Made by a program: the position numbers and the translations under genes. The notes under the pieces were generated by a model. That model was not told the origin of the DNA, made no database searches, and saw only the letters and a list, made by a program, of their open reading frames with translations. From contig ML976988.1 in NCBI GenBank assembly GCA_010015675.1, positions 1,086,780-1,150,779 on the forward strand: a stretch of 64,000 nucleotides of DNA. The letters are read 5' to 3'. Position 1 is the first letter of the stretch. Every line of letters begins with the position of its first letter. The stretch is from Byssothecium circinans (lineage: Eukaryota; Ascomycota; Dothideomycetes; Pleosporales; Massarinaceae). Of this stretch, positions 31,688 to 41,780 are shown piece after piece.

Positions 31688-33439
31688 ATGTCATCCAGAC
31701 AAAAGACCCCAAAGAAGCCAAAGGCGGCGAAAGAGGCGGAGAAACAGGCACGACAGCTTCCTCCCGCGACGATACTGAAGAATGTTGGGAGAGCAGCGGC
31801 ACTGCTTGTCCTGGCGGGGATAGCCTCTCCGGTCTCACAACTCAACCTATCACCTGTATACGGATCCATCCCGGCTTCCTTGCATCACCAAAGAGCCATG
31901 ACAGTCACAGCTGTTGCCGCTGTGATAGTAAGAGGAGCTCTGAAGAGATACGTACCATCAACAATATCCGAGTACATCGCCGTGGTCGCCTACTGGTCGC
32001 CAGTGATCCAGTTTCTGCTATTTCCATATTGCGGCAAGCTTGGTGTCGACTACGGTCCGCTCCTCTTTGAAAGTCTCACGTATCTGCCTTTGCTGTTTCT
32101 TTCAATTTTTGCGGCTGGAGACTTGCTAGAGTGCATCGATCCAAGCCAATTCAACCTACCGTCATCGCTCAAGGAGGTGGTAATCCCTACCGCTTCCTAC
32201 TTTACAGTCTCCACCACTTCAAAAATTGCCAGCGCTACCATTCCATCGATTGTCGGAACCCACCTCTACTTCACCCGTGTAGGCTTCCAGATGCTCATCG
32301 CATCGGCCTCTGCATTTTTGAACCCATCCAAAGTCATCCTTTTGGCCTTTCCCGCTATTCTGCACTCGCTATGGGCAAACCCGCACTTTCCATCCGATGC
32401 CGCCTTCCAGAAGGCCAACGCAACGCTATGGGATTCACAGAATTATACGCTCCTAGCACGCCAGGAGTCTCTCACCGGCTACGTTTCGATCTTAGAAAGC
32501 CACGCAGAAAGCGGCTTCCGCGTCATGCGATGCGACCACTCGCTCCTCGGCGGTGAATGGCTAGTGACTCCCTCAGCATACGAGAAGGGCCAGCGACAGC
32601 GTGAAACCATTTTCTCCGTATTTGTTCTCCTCGAGGCTGTTCGCCTTGTAGAGCCTATCGAACCCAAGGATATTGAACCTATTCCCGACTCTAAGAAGTC
32701 CGCCCTTGTGATTGGCCTCGGCATCGGAACCGCACCCAACGCCCTCATCTCCCACGGGATCAATACCACAATCGTTGAGCTTGATCCAGTAGTCCACCAC
32801 TACGCAACCAAGTACTTCGACCTGTCCCCCAATCACACCGCCGTCATCGACGACGCGGTCGCCTACGTGCACGACAAAGCACCCACGAACCCCGGCTCCT
32901 ATGACTACATCGTTCACGACGTCTTCACTGGCGGCGCAGAACCAGTCGCGCTCTTCACATCCGAGTTCCTCCAAGGCCTCCACACCCTCCTCGCCGACGA
33001 CGGCGTCGTAGCCATCAACTACGCCGGCGACATGTCCCTCGGTTCCACGCGCCTCGTCCTCAACACCATCCACTCCATCTTCCCCGCCTGCCGCCTCTTC
33101 CGCGATTCCGCCCCGTCCTCGACCTGGAAACCTGGAGACCCCGACTTCATCAACATGGTCGTCTTCTGCGTCAAAAACGACCACGGAAAGGGTAAAGAAG
33201 CCATCAAGTTCCGCAAAGCGGGGCCTGAGGATATCAAGACGAGCTTGGCGCGGAGGAGCTATTTGGAGCCGAAGCCTGAGTGGGAGATTATGTTTGAGTA
33301 TCATGATGTGGCGTTTGGGGGGAAGGTTATGGGGAGGAAGGATGTGGGGGAGTTGGAGAAGTGGCATGAGCAGAGTGCGGTTAATCATTGGAAGGTTATG
33401 AGGACTGTGCTGCCGGAGAGTGTGTGGGAGATGTGGTGA
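31688..33439 (+). CDS. Membrane-anchored spermidine/spermine synthase-like protein
   Basis: An intronless gene of 583 aa (start MSSRQKTPKKPK). The first third carries hydrophobic segments (AAALLVLAGIASPVS, AVAAVIV, VVAYWSPVIQFLLF, LTYLPLLFLSIFAAGDLL), indicating several membrane spans. The C-terminal half is a polyamine-synthase fold with an S-adenosylmethionine-type Rossmann motif, SALVIGLGIGTAPNALISHG (about residues 337-356), then TTIVELDPVV. DYIVHDVFTGGAEPVALFT follows, where the HDVF Asp takes the place of the catalytic-loop acid. A late GDPDFINMVVFCVK strand completes the fold. Family knowledge: such membrane-fused spermidine-synthase homologues are widespread but mostly without a proven substrate. 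It could equally be a methyltransferase. It converges on the PARG-like gene with 156 bp between stops. Confidence 0.8.
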   Translation: MSSRQKTPKKPKAAKEAEKQARQLPPATILKNVGRAAALLVLAGIASPVSQLNLSPVYGSIPASLHHQRAMTVTAVAAVIVRGALKRYVPSTISEYIAVVAYWSPVIQFLLFPYCGKLGVDYGPLLFESLTYLPLLFLSIFAAGDLLECIDPSQFNLPSSLKEVVIPTASYFTVSTTSKIASATIPSIVGTHLYFTRVGFQMLIASASAFLNPSKVILLAFPAILHSLWANPHFPSDAAFQKANATLWDSQNYTLLARQESLTGYVSILESHAESGFRVMRCDHSLLGGEWLVTPSAYEKGQRQRETIFSVFVLLEAVRLVEPIEPKDIEPIPDSKKSALVIGLGIGTAPNALISHGINTTIVELDPVVHHYATKYFDLSPNHTAVIDDAVAYVHDKAPTNPGSYDYIVHDVFTGGAEPVALFTSEFLQGLHTLLADDGVVAINYAGDMSLGSTRLVLNTIHSIFPACRLFRDSAPSSTWKPGDPDFINMVVFCVKNDHGKGKEAIKFRKAGPEDIKTSLARRSYLEPKPEWEIMFEYHDVAFGGKVMGRKDVGELEKWHEQSAVNHWKVMRTVLPESVWEMW

Positions 33440-33595
33440 GGGGATGCTGTTGGGGATAATCGATGCGAAATTGGAACTATAAAGGGAGGGATTTGGAGGG
33501 TAAATATTTATGTTCATCGTAAGGAATCATGGCCGCTTTTCGTATACTGTTGCATATATGCTGTAGGTGAAAATTGATTGTTGATTATGTATATG

Positions 33596-34984
33596 CTAAA
33601 CCTCATGGTTTTCCGGGTCGGGAGATGCTACATTCTCCCAACCTCCATCACTACTTTCCTCTTCCACACTAGCATTTTCATCCTCATCCTCACTCGCATC
33701 ATCAGTTTCCACCTCTCCACCACTACCATCTACATCCTCTTCCACATCATCCCCACCACCCTCACGCTCCCTTAGCTGAGCCCTCAGCCCCTCAAGAACA
33801 ACCGCAATCCTCTCTTTCAACCCCTCATTCCTCCATACTTGCTGCACCTGCCCCTCCATCTCCGTAATCTTCGTCCGCAACTCCTCAGCCACTTCATCCA
33901 TCTCATCCCCATCACCCTCCTCGCCATTCTCCCCCGGGCCCTCCTCAACCTCCAAACCAGGATCAAACGCTCGAGCGAAATCATGCGCCATCTTACGATT
34001 CGCAATAGCAAACACAACATCTGTGATAGAAGCATACGGCTCCACCTTATCATCAAGCACCCTCCTCCACGCCCCAGCAACATCCCGCACCGGATTCCCA
34101 TAAGCGCCACACCCCCACGCACCAAGAACGATTTTCCCCACACCACGCGTAGCTGCCATGCGCAGCACAGCCCTCATCTTTCTCTCCACCATACTTCTAT
34201 CTTTCCCACTTAGGCGCTTCTCCTCCTCCTCACCGCCCACAAGATCTGGAAACCGCAACATCCCCGCCGACAAAACATCCACAAAATACCGCTCCTTCAC
34301 CTCAAGCTCCCTCCCCCGCGCGTCGCGGAAAACGAGGACGTCCCGCGTGAAGACGCCGCCGTACTCGGGAAGACGGTAGGAGGACTCGTGCAGTGAGGGT
34401 AGGAGCGTGGTGTGTGTGCAGAGGGTTTCTTCTTGGGATGTTGCGCCTGTGAGGACGCCGCCGCCGGGGCGCAGCGGAGAAGCCATGTTGAGGATGCAGA
34501 TGTTGGGGTCGTTGCGGGAGGGTGTTGGCTTTTGTTGGGGGCGGGAGGTTAGGAGGTGCGCGGCTGTTAGGGTAGTAGTGTGGAGGATGCGGATTCGGCG
34601 GGGTGGTGGTGTAGGTGGGAGGTGGGTGAGTGGTTCGTGCAGAAAGGGCGGATTTCTTTTGCCTTTGACTGGAGACGTTGTATCGCCTTCATCATGAACG
34701 AAGTCACCCTTGGCTTTTCGTCGTCCTTGGCCTTTTCTCTTGATGTATTTTGCTTCATCGTCGCCGTCTTGTGTACCCTTCTCTTTTAGATTTCTGACTA
34801 GTGTTGAACTCGTAGGTCCCGGATCGGCGATGAGTTCGCTCCCCTCGGCACCTTTCCTAGCTCTTGCGTTAGATGCGAGGATGGCTGGGATGGTTCTGTT
34901 GATGATTTGGCGTGCTTGCTTGGCGCGCTGGTCTTTTCTGATGGCCGGCGGTGCCAGGCCTTGCGATTGTTGTGTGCGTCCCAT
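33596..34984 (-). CDS. Microbial-type poly(ADP-ribose) glycohydrolase-like (TIGR02452) protein
   Basis: An intronless gene of 462 aa; the start is the first ATG (MGRTQQSQGLAPP), while the open frame upstream offers only GTG. An N-terminal helical region (about 1-75, IRKDQRAKQARQIINRTIPA) precedes the macrodomain-like core. The core has NICILNMASPLRPGGGVLTG, then ATSQEETLCTHTTLLPSL, the LPEYGGVFTRDVLVFRD motif and ATRGVGKIVLGAWGCGAYGN. The GGG...QEE pair matches the PARG signature, with Glu as catalytic acid. The family removes ADP-ribose from proteins. The C-terminal 120 residues are acidic, Glu/Asp/Gly-rich and disordered, an unusual tail. It converges with the polyamine-synthase-like gene. 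Confidence 0.85.
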   Translation of the reverse strand: MGRTQQSQGLAPPAIRKDQRAKQARQIINRTIPAILASNARARKGAEGSELIADPGPTSSTLVRNLKEKGTQDGDDEAKYIKRKGQGRRKAKGDFVHDEGDTTSPVKGKRNPPFLHEPLTHLPPTPPPRRIRILHTTTLTAAHLLTSRPQQKPTPSRNDPNICILNMASPLRPGGGVLTGATSQEETLCTHTTLLPSLHESSYRLPEYGGVFTRDVLVFRDARGRELEVKERYFVDVLSAGMLRFPDLVGGEEEEKRLSGKDRSMVERKMRAVLRMAATRGVGKIVLGAWGCGAYGNPVRDVAGAWRRVLDDKVEPYASITDVVFAIANRKMAHDFARAFDPGLEVEEGPGENGEEGDGDEMDEVAEELRTKITEMEGQVQQVWRNEGLKERIAVVLEGLRAQLREREGGGDDVEEDVDGSGGEVETDDASEDEDENASVEEESSDGGWENVASPDPENHEV

Positions 34985-36320
34985 CTCAAGATTCACAGGC
35001 ACATGGAAATATTGAGGAGGATGGAATATGTGTCGTGATAGATAATGTGGTGTACCGTGATGGTATGGTCTACCCTAGGGTTGACAGCCCCGGCGCCACG
35101 GCGTCGGAAGGGCGTCCGTTGAAACTTGACACCTGCCAGGTAGCGCCTTTGCTACTTTTCTTTCAACGACCGACGTTCATCCAACACGTTTGATCTCATT
35201 CGAGTCGCTCAGTTTTGTCGGACATTTGATGAAGCTGCGGTTGCATACTACGTCCACGCTACGGTGCCTTACAGAAGCTTAGCAAGGGATTTTAGCAAGG
35301 GATTTTTGCTGCCAGTTTGAGCCGGGCGAGGGTCCGCTCCCAAGGTATAGTACCTCTGATCAATTCAATAGTCACCTTCTGGCACTGCTACGGCTGACGA
35401 CAGCAGATCCGGCGCATACGGCACTCTTATTCTTATCATCGTAATGCTCATGGATTATTCGCGCGAACACGGCACACGGCATTGCAATTATCCCTCCCCC
35501 GTCAGCTCGGCCGATCAAAAGGGGCGCGCTAGCTTAGCGACAGAACACAGAGACTTCACCTTCGAGAAGGCGGCGCTTGCAACATCATCGTGTTCTCAAG
35601 TACGGATATATAGAGGGAGTATCGTTGCTCGGTGTAGACGCGACGATGCCGTCAGACGTCTAACGCCCTGTAGAGAGATTCCCCGGCCTGATCGCCTTGG
35701 GGAACCTGGTCACGTCTCCCGCTCCCCCAGTCATCCCACATGTAGATGAACGGAACATGTTCCTGCCAAGCACCCCTCATGTTTCCCACTGCTGCTCCCT
35801 GTTTTCCATCGTATTCTACAGTCCTGCGTCAAAAGTCCTTTCTCTTGCTTCGTAATTTGGCCTGGCAAAGCTGCAACGCTTGACATGTAGAGCTATTCTT
35901 GCTTCATTCAAGGCTCGATCAGCATGGGATAATCTATAGCCTCGCTAACTGATTCAGGGATAACACCCTGGTTTCAAGGAGAGCGCAGGATTCCCGTTGG
36001 GGCCAATGCCGGTCGGTGGCACCCAATCACGACCCATTGTCGTCGTTTATCTGGAGAAATGAGAAAATCCTCATGGGCGGGTGGAGAACAGGGATGAGGC
36101 CAATTAGTCCGGATCAGTCTGGTCGCATTCGCGCTCGCGCGGCAACAATAATCGCTTGGGCCCTGACGGTGGCGCCTTCTCCTGTCTTACTGCTACATCC
36201 CGTCGCTCCTTCTTCTCACTCTCACTCCACACTCCACCCTCCTCTCTCCAGGTGCTGCTATTGCAGACAGCATCCACTCCACCGCCGACATCTCCCTCGC
36301 TCCTCTCTCTCCTGGCCACC
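34985..36320. other. Divergent intergenic region
   Basis: 1.3 kb between the divergent PARG-like and GT90 genes. A 13-bp tandem duplication (AGCAAGGGATTTT twice) lies at 35281-35306. The last 165 bp are open in frame with GT90 but have no ATG. No gene is recognised. Confidence 0.5.
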
Positions 36321-38192
36321 ATGATGCAGAACCGCATCCTCACCCCGCGCCATATTGTGCGCGTTGTTGTTGTCTTCGTTATCCTCACAGTCATCACCCA
36401 GCTATGGTACTACGGTCCTCCCCATATATTAAGTCAACTGGATAAGGGAAAGGCCGCCGAAGCCGTAATCGGTTCCCATCCCATCGATTACCTCATCCAC
36501 GAAGCGAAAAAGACACAGAAGGAGCTACTGGCAAAGAGGACGCATGACTTGGGCACAACCGCTGAAGCCTACCGGAAACGGAGAGGCCGACATCCGCCCC
36601 CGGGCTTCGACAAGTGGTTTGAGTATGCAAAGGCTCACAATGCCGTCATCGTCGAGGATTTCTTCGACCAGATCTACCACGACTTGACTCCTTTTGGGGG
36701 CCTACCAGCGAAGCAGATCCGCCAGCACGCCAAGCAACTACCATTCAAGATCAGTATCAGGAACAAGGAAATGCTGGAGTTCCAGGATGACAAAAACTGG
36801 ATGCCCATTTGGCATGACATGGTCAAGGAGATCAAGGACTTTTTGCCCGACTTGGACATGCCCATGAATGTCATGGATGAGCCACGCTTGATTGCGCCTT
36901 GGGAAGACATCAACAAATACGTTCAGAAGGAACACGAATCTCGGACAATTGTCCCGACACACAACGTCATCAAAGAGCTGTCGCCTCTCGATGTGGACAA
37001 GGACGAGGGTGAGAAGGTGGAGATCGAATTCATCTCGCAGGGAGCATACTGGGACACTGCGCGCGTGGCCTGCGCTCCGGATTCGCCTTCTCGATCTGTC
37101 CCTGCCGCTACGAACTTCACCGGATCCCCCCCATACTGCAAAGGCGAACCAGGCGAGCAATGCAGCCCAGATGCGTCCATCTGGCTCTCCTACAAGGGCT
37201 ACGTCTCGAACTGGACTGCTGTCAAGGATCCCTGTCTCCAGCCGGAACTCCGAGAGACTCACGGCTCCTTTATTGAGCCGCTCTCGCAGTCCACCACCCG
37301 GTCTCTCGTCCCTCTTTTCGGCGGTAGCAAGCTTCCTATGAATAACGACATCCTTATCCCGCCTGCTATGTATTGGGCGAAAGAGTCGCTATATGCTACC
37401 GGTGACACTCACGGTGCAGGTTGGGAACAGAAGCAGTCAAGATTGGCATGGCGAGGCGGTGCCACCGGAGGAAAACATCACAAGGACAACTTCAGCCGTT
37501 TTCAACGACTTCGCTTCATCGCTCTCATGAATGGAACTCAGGTACGACAGGCGCAGTTGGCTGCCGAGGCCGAGTCACCCAGCTTCAAGCTCCAGCCTTA
37601 CCAAGACTATCTCGGAACAGCAGGGCAGCATATGGACCTTGGCGCATGGCTTGACAAGATCGCAGACGTCGGCTTCACGGATCTGCTTTGCTCCATCAAG
37701 CACGAGGACAAGGATGACAGATCCTGCCCTTACCTAGACCCCTACTTCCAGCTCGTGAAGGGTATTCCCTTGGAGAAAATGTACGACTTCAAGTACCTGC
37801 CGGACATCGACGGCAACTCTTTCAGCGGCCGTTACCTCACCTTCCTACGATCAGCCTCCCTACCCATCAAAGCGACCGTCTACTCCGAGTGGCACGACTC
37901 CCGCCTCGTCCCATGGGCACACTTCGTACCCATGCACAACTCTTTCGTTGACATATACGGCATCCTAAAGTACTTCATCGGAAGCACCAAGATCACAGCC
38001 AAGGGCAAACTCGTCACAGAAAACGGACATGACAAGGAGGCAAAGGAGCTTGCTCTAGCGGGACAGGACTGGGCGAACAAAGTGCTCAGGAGCGAGGATA
38101 TGCTCATCTACGTTATGAGACTATTGCTGGAATTTGCACGCATATGCGACGATAAGAGGGATTCTTTGGGGTTTGTTGGGGATCTTGCATAA
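36321..38192 (+). CDS. Glycosyltransferase family 90 (CAP10 domain) protein
   Basis: An intronless gene of 623 aa. The start is the first in-frame ATG in a strong context (GCCACCATGATG). Residues about 10-30 (HIVRVVVVFVILTVITQLWY) form a signal anchor, so a type II Golgi membrane protein is expected. The lumenal part has a stem, and the CAP10 domain lies in the C-terminal half: RLAWRGGATGGKHHKDNFSR, RFQRLRFIALMNGT, YLPDIDGNSFSGRYLTFLRS, ASLPIKATVYSEWHDSRLVP and HFVPMHNSFVDIYGIL. Members transfer xylose, glucose or similar sugars. In Cryptococcus CAP10-type proteins serve capsule synthesis, and in moulds they are linked to cell-wall or glycolipid glycans. The substrate here is unknown. No linked cluster genes are visible. 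Confidence 0.9.
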   Translation: MMQNRILTPRHIVRVVVVFVILTVITQLWYYGPPHILSQLDKGKAAEAVIGSHPIDYLIHEAKKTQKELLAKRTHDLGTTAEAYRKRRGRHPPPGFDKWFEYAKAHNAVIVEDFFDQIYHDLTPFGGLPAKQIRQHAKQLPFKISIRNKEMLEFQDDKNWMPIWHDMVKEIKDFLPDLDMPMNVMDEPRLIAPWEDINKYVQKEHESRTIVPTHNVIKELSPLDVDKDEGEKVEIEFISQGAYWDTARVACAPDSPSRSVPAATNFTGSPPYCKGEPGEQCSPDASIWLSYKGYVSNWTAVKDPCLQPELRETHGSFIEPLSQSTTRSLVPLFGGSKLPMNNDILIPPAMYWAKESLYATGDTHGAGWEQKQSRLAWRGGATGGKHHKDNFSRFQRLRFIALMNGTQVRQAQLAAEAESPSFKLQPYQDYLGTAGQHMDLGAWLDKIADVGFTDLLCSIKHEDKDDRSCPYLDPYFQLVKGIPLEKMYDFKYLPDIDGNSFSGRYLTFLRSASLPIKATVYSEWHDSRLVPWAHFVPMHNSFVDIYGILKYFIGSTKITAKGKLVTENGHDKEAKELALAGQDWANKVLRSEDMLIYVMRLLLEFARICDDKRDSLGFVGDLA

Positions 38193-40655
38193 GCAAAAGA
38201 AAATTTAAGAAGGAACGATTTTGACATTGAGCAGCATTAGCGGCGGAGTTATAGTGGGGTATTTTGATTTATAGTGGAGTTGAAGGGGCGTATTTGGACG
38301 ACATATGGCTGGATTGTTTGGGTTTGGATCTTTACTATATACGACAACTTCCTCCTTCATTTTCCGCAACTCCTCGTGCTGTTTCCCCTATGCACTGGAG
38401 TTAGCACTCTGATCCTGTACAGAAACCAGTGTAATAGAAGATGTTGCAGTTGTGTGTCAGAAGTCTGGCAGCTCTTTCCAATGCTTGGTCCGCTAAGATG
38501 TTGCCAGTGCACCTGGGCAAGATTTCTGCACTTGCTCTGGAATGGATTTGAAGACCTCGTTTAGGTAGAATGGTACCTTTCCACGCTCCCACGGATCGGT
38601 CTCGATCGGTCTCGAATCAGCTTCTTGCATCTTCATCTCGCGCATACGGCGTCTTCCACGGCGAGCTCTAATTTTAGGGACTGAGCTTTGCATATGCAGG
38701 TGGAATCGGATCCGAGGACGCACGGCAATATGAAGATGATGTTCTGGACGTCACAATGACACTCGCGGTGGTGAGAACGCGAAACAGCGTTTCCAGTCCA
38801 TTTTCAGTGACAGGTCTGACGGGCAAGGGCTCAAGGCTGGCATTGGAAGCGAGTTTAGTTGCGAAGACGCCTTCTTCCGCCTCCAGCGACAAGAAACTTC
38901 CATTTTCACTCAAGCGTGGAGCTAGGACTACCAATCTTTTCTTCTTATTCTGCGTCTATCTCAATACGTCGTGTTTGTCATTTCCAACACCACTTAACTG
39001 TGCCGCTGGCCTGCTTCAATCCAGGTCCTCCGCCCATCATGCGGTCAAGGCCAATATCCATTCCCAGGTTGACAAGTACGTCTCACGAGCTTCAATCTCG
39101 CCACCGTAGCCGATAGGAAGAGGTTTGGAGCGCAACAAGCCCAATATCGACCTCTGAATCCCTCTACCTCCGGAAACAACAAACCTCACCGTATTCCAAG
39201 AATATCCTAAATAATCACCAGGACCCCAGGCTCGGCCTAAGTCTGAGGCGAGAGCCGCACCGACAATTCCACGGTTGACTTAATGTACTTTCATTACCCC
39301 CTCATATCGAAAAAGGGCGAGATGTATTGCCATGCTCAGTACACTTTATGTGCTCATCCGAGAAACGTCCCTGTTGAAGGCGAATATCGAATATACGGGA
39401 ATATCGCGCAAGGGACACGACGTGACCTGCACGTACCCTGCACGCTTGATGTTTCGTTGGAGAACAGGGCAGAGAGATGTATAATGTTTGATATTGCGGC
39501 CAGTTCGACATTACCCATACAACATGGGGCCTCGCCAAGCCGCCGTAGATTACGGGAAAGTGCGGGTCGAGACTCGTTCTATAAGCAAGTGTACCTGGGT
39601 GTCGGAACTCTATTGTTTTGCTCGTCCGAGATGTTGCGTTGTTCTATTAAGGTACAATCTCTGAGGGAAACGAAGTACGAGGTTGGTGTTCTGTCGGAGA
39701 CTCGGAAATCGCCACATCACCTGATCTCAATATATCCATGGATCTCAACCTAGTGCTGTTACAAATTGCCAACCGCGGTTATTTTTGGCAATGTAAACAT
39801 CTCCAACGTAGAAACGCTGTTTAACTCTGGGGATCCCCGTTATGTCTAACGCAAAGGGGAAGTTCTGCAGGTCCGCCTCGAATTAACGTTTCCGTCGAAG
39901 CTTTTCGTATTCCCACTCTACATTCACTTCGGCGAAGGAGCCGCGCCAGATTCCATTCAAGCAAGCACCTCGCCAGCTGACCAGCCGTCACGTTACCCAT
40001 TTCCTTTCACATTATTATTATTGCTATTGGTTCTGACTACAACGCTGGTCCTCGCCCTCGTATCCGCCATCTATTCGTGCACTGCGGCGCCTCGCCCAGA
40101 AGGCTCACAAGTCGCCAGTCTGGATCTCGTACGTTGCAATATACACGAGGGTTCGAGATGAAGTTGGTAGCCTGCGGCCCTACGCAAAGGAGCTACGCCG
40201 AAGGTACCCCAGGCTTCCAGATGCTGTTAATACCTAGGAGAAATATATTTGGGTCTAAGAATAGCGGATAGCTAGCCTGTTTCAGCGGATTCGCGATGGT
40301 TTGACGGCGTGAGAAGGGTGAGTTGGTGGAAGCAGTGAAGTGGCCAGATGCTGTGAGGATGACATTGACATTGAAGCCGGGGCTGGGCGGTGTGGAATAC
40401 GCTCGTGAGATGGAAGAGGGCTTGGGACCCGGGTACGAGGTGTAGCATTGATGCTTACAGTATCGATTTCAATATCGAAGGTTGGGGAACTGCGTGATGG
40501 ACACAAAAGTATAAAGACCACCGTTTTTCCTCTCCCCGACAGACTGGAAGATCAGCACAGTACAGATCATCAGTCACTTCTCCCTCTCCCGATCCTGTCC
40601 ACTCCAGCGCTATCCTATACCATCAAGTTCAAAACGAGCACAAAAGCCTGTCAAG
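38193..40655. other. Gene-poor interval
   Basis: 2.5 kb between GT90 and the secreted DUF4360 gene. A short tandem duplication (GATCGGTCTC twice) lies at about 38594-38613. ATG-initiated frames of 117 aa (38756-39109, plus) and 156 aa (39283-39753, plus) carry no recognisable family or codon pattern. I do not annotate them as genes. Confidence 0.45.
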
Positions 40656-41780
40656 ATGCTTTCCAAGATCGCAGCTCTGCTCCCCGTCCTCGCTCTTGCG
40701 ACCCCGGTGCCACAGTCGGGAACGGCACCGGACCCGGGTCAGATCACGATTATTGATAGCACGTACTCTGGTAACGGATGCCCGCAGGGGTCTGTGTCTA
40801 CGAGCACGTCGCCAGATAAGACTGTAAGTAGTCGTACCTACCTTCCCTACCAATTCGCCCTCTAGAGAAAGACCCTCCATATCAAACACCACACCTTCCC
40901 TACCGCCCACCAAGCCCGCCTGCCGAAAAGCACGCAAGCCGCCCCCACCTACATCCACCCTATACCCCTTCGCACTCCCTCCCCCTCATCCTCCTCCAAC
41001 CTACCTCTCCACCTCAGCACCACCTCTCCCCTCCCATTCCCCTCCATCCCCCACAATTTTACCCTCAATATCAACATTGACAATGTCCCCCAGGTAATAA
41101 CCTACGGCTTCGACCAATTCCAAACCTACATCGGCCCGGGGACCAAACAATCCGACCACTCCAAAGCCTGCCAACTACACCTCAACCTCAAGTACCCAGG
41201 CGGGTTCCAGTACGCCGTCGTGGACGCTACGTATCACGGCTGGGCGCGATTGGATAAGGGTGTTACGGGGACTTTTTTGACGACCTATTTTTTCTCGCAG
41301 GATGCTAAGAAGACTGTACGCCCCCCTCTTTCCCCCACCCCACCCCATTCCATTCCTTTCCAACATTCCCCCTTACCCTTTCCCCGAGCTTACTTGTGCC
41401 CCCACGCTCGAAAAAAAGCAAAATTACTCACGAGATATGCCCCACAGTCCACGACGCGCATGACCGCCACAGGCGGCGGCCCCCTCGCCGATGGCCAAGT
41501 CTACACCAAGCAAGACACGGTCGAAACGACGGCCATCGTGTGGTCTCCGTGCGGCACCACGGGCCTCCTCAATGTGAATAACCGCATCTCGCTCACGGCG
41601 TCGAATCAGACGGCCTATGGGGAACTGTCGAATGATGATGCTACGGTTGCTTTTACCCATCAGGTGCATGTGGCGTGGCAGCCCTGCAAACCGAACTCGG
41701 GGAATGGCGGTGGCGGCGCCGGTGATGTTATTGGGATCGGGCCTGGGAAGCCGGGCGTGGAGCTGGGGTTTGGGAATTAA
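40656..41780 (+). CDS. Secreted DUF4360-family protein
   Basis: Three exons, 40656-40823, 41094-41315 and 41448-41780, all joined in phase 0, give 240 aa. Introns are unusually long for this window (270 and 132 bp). A signal peptide (MLSKIAALLPVLALATPVPQ) is followed by the family's opening ITIIDSTYSGNGCPQGSV. Then come VITYGFDQFQTYIGPGTK, CQLHLNLKYPGGFQYAVVDA, a GVTGTFLTTYFFSQ strand, TAIVWSPCGTTGLLNVNNRI and a final Cys in HVAWQPCKP. Four conserved Cys suggest two disulphides. The C-terminal GNGGGGAGDVIGIG tail is glycine-rich. DUF4360 proteins are small secreted fungal and bacterial proteins of unknown function with a beta-sandwich-like pattern. An effector-like or wall-associated role is only conjecture. 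Confidence 0.85.

Noticed and set aside
32573..33517. 314-aa minus-strand frame
   Set aside because: Exact antisense shadow of the polyamine-synthase-like gene.
36156..36320. N-terminal extension of GT90 to 36156
   Set aside because: Starts with TTG; the ATG at 36321 has a strong Kozak context and directly precedes the signal anchor.
39283..39753. 156-aa plus-strand frame
   Set aside because: No family resemblance, irregular composition, gene-poor region.
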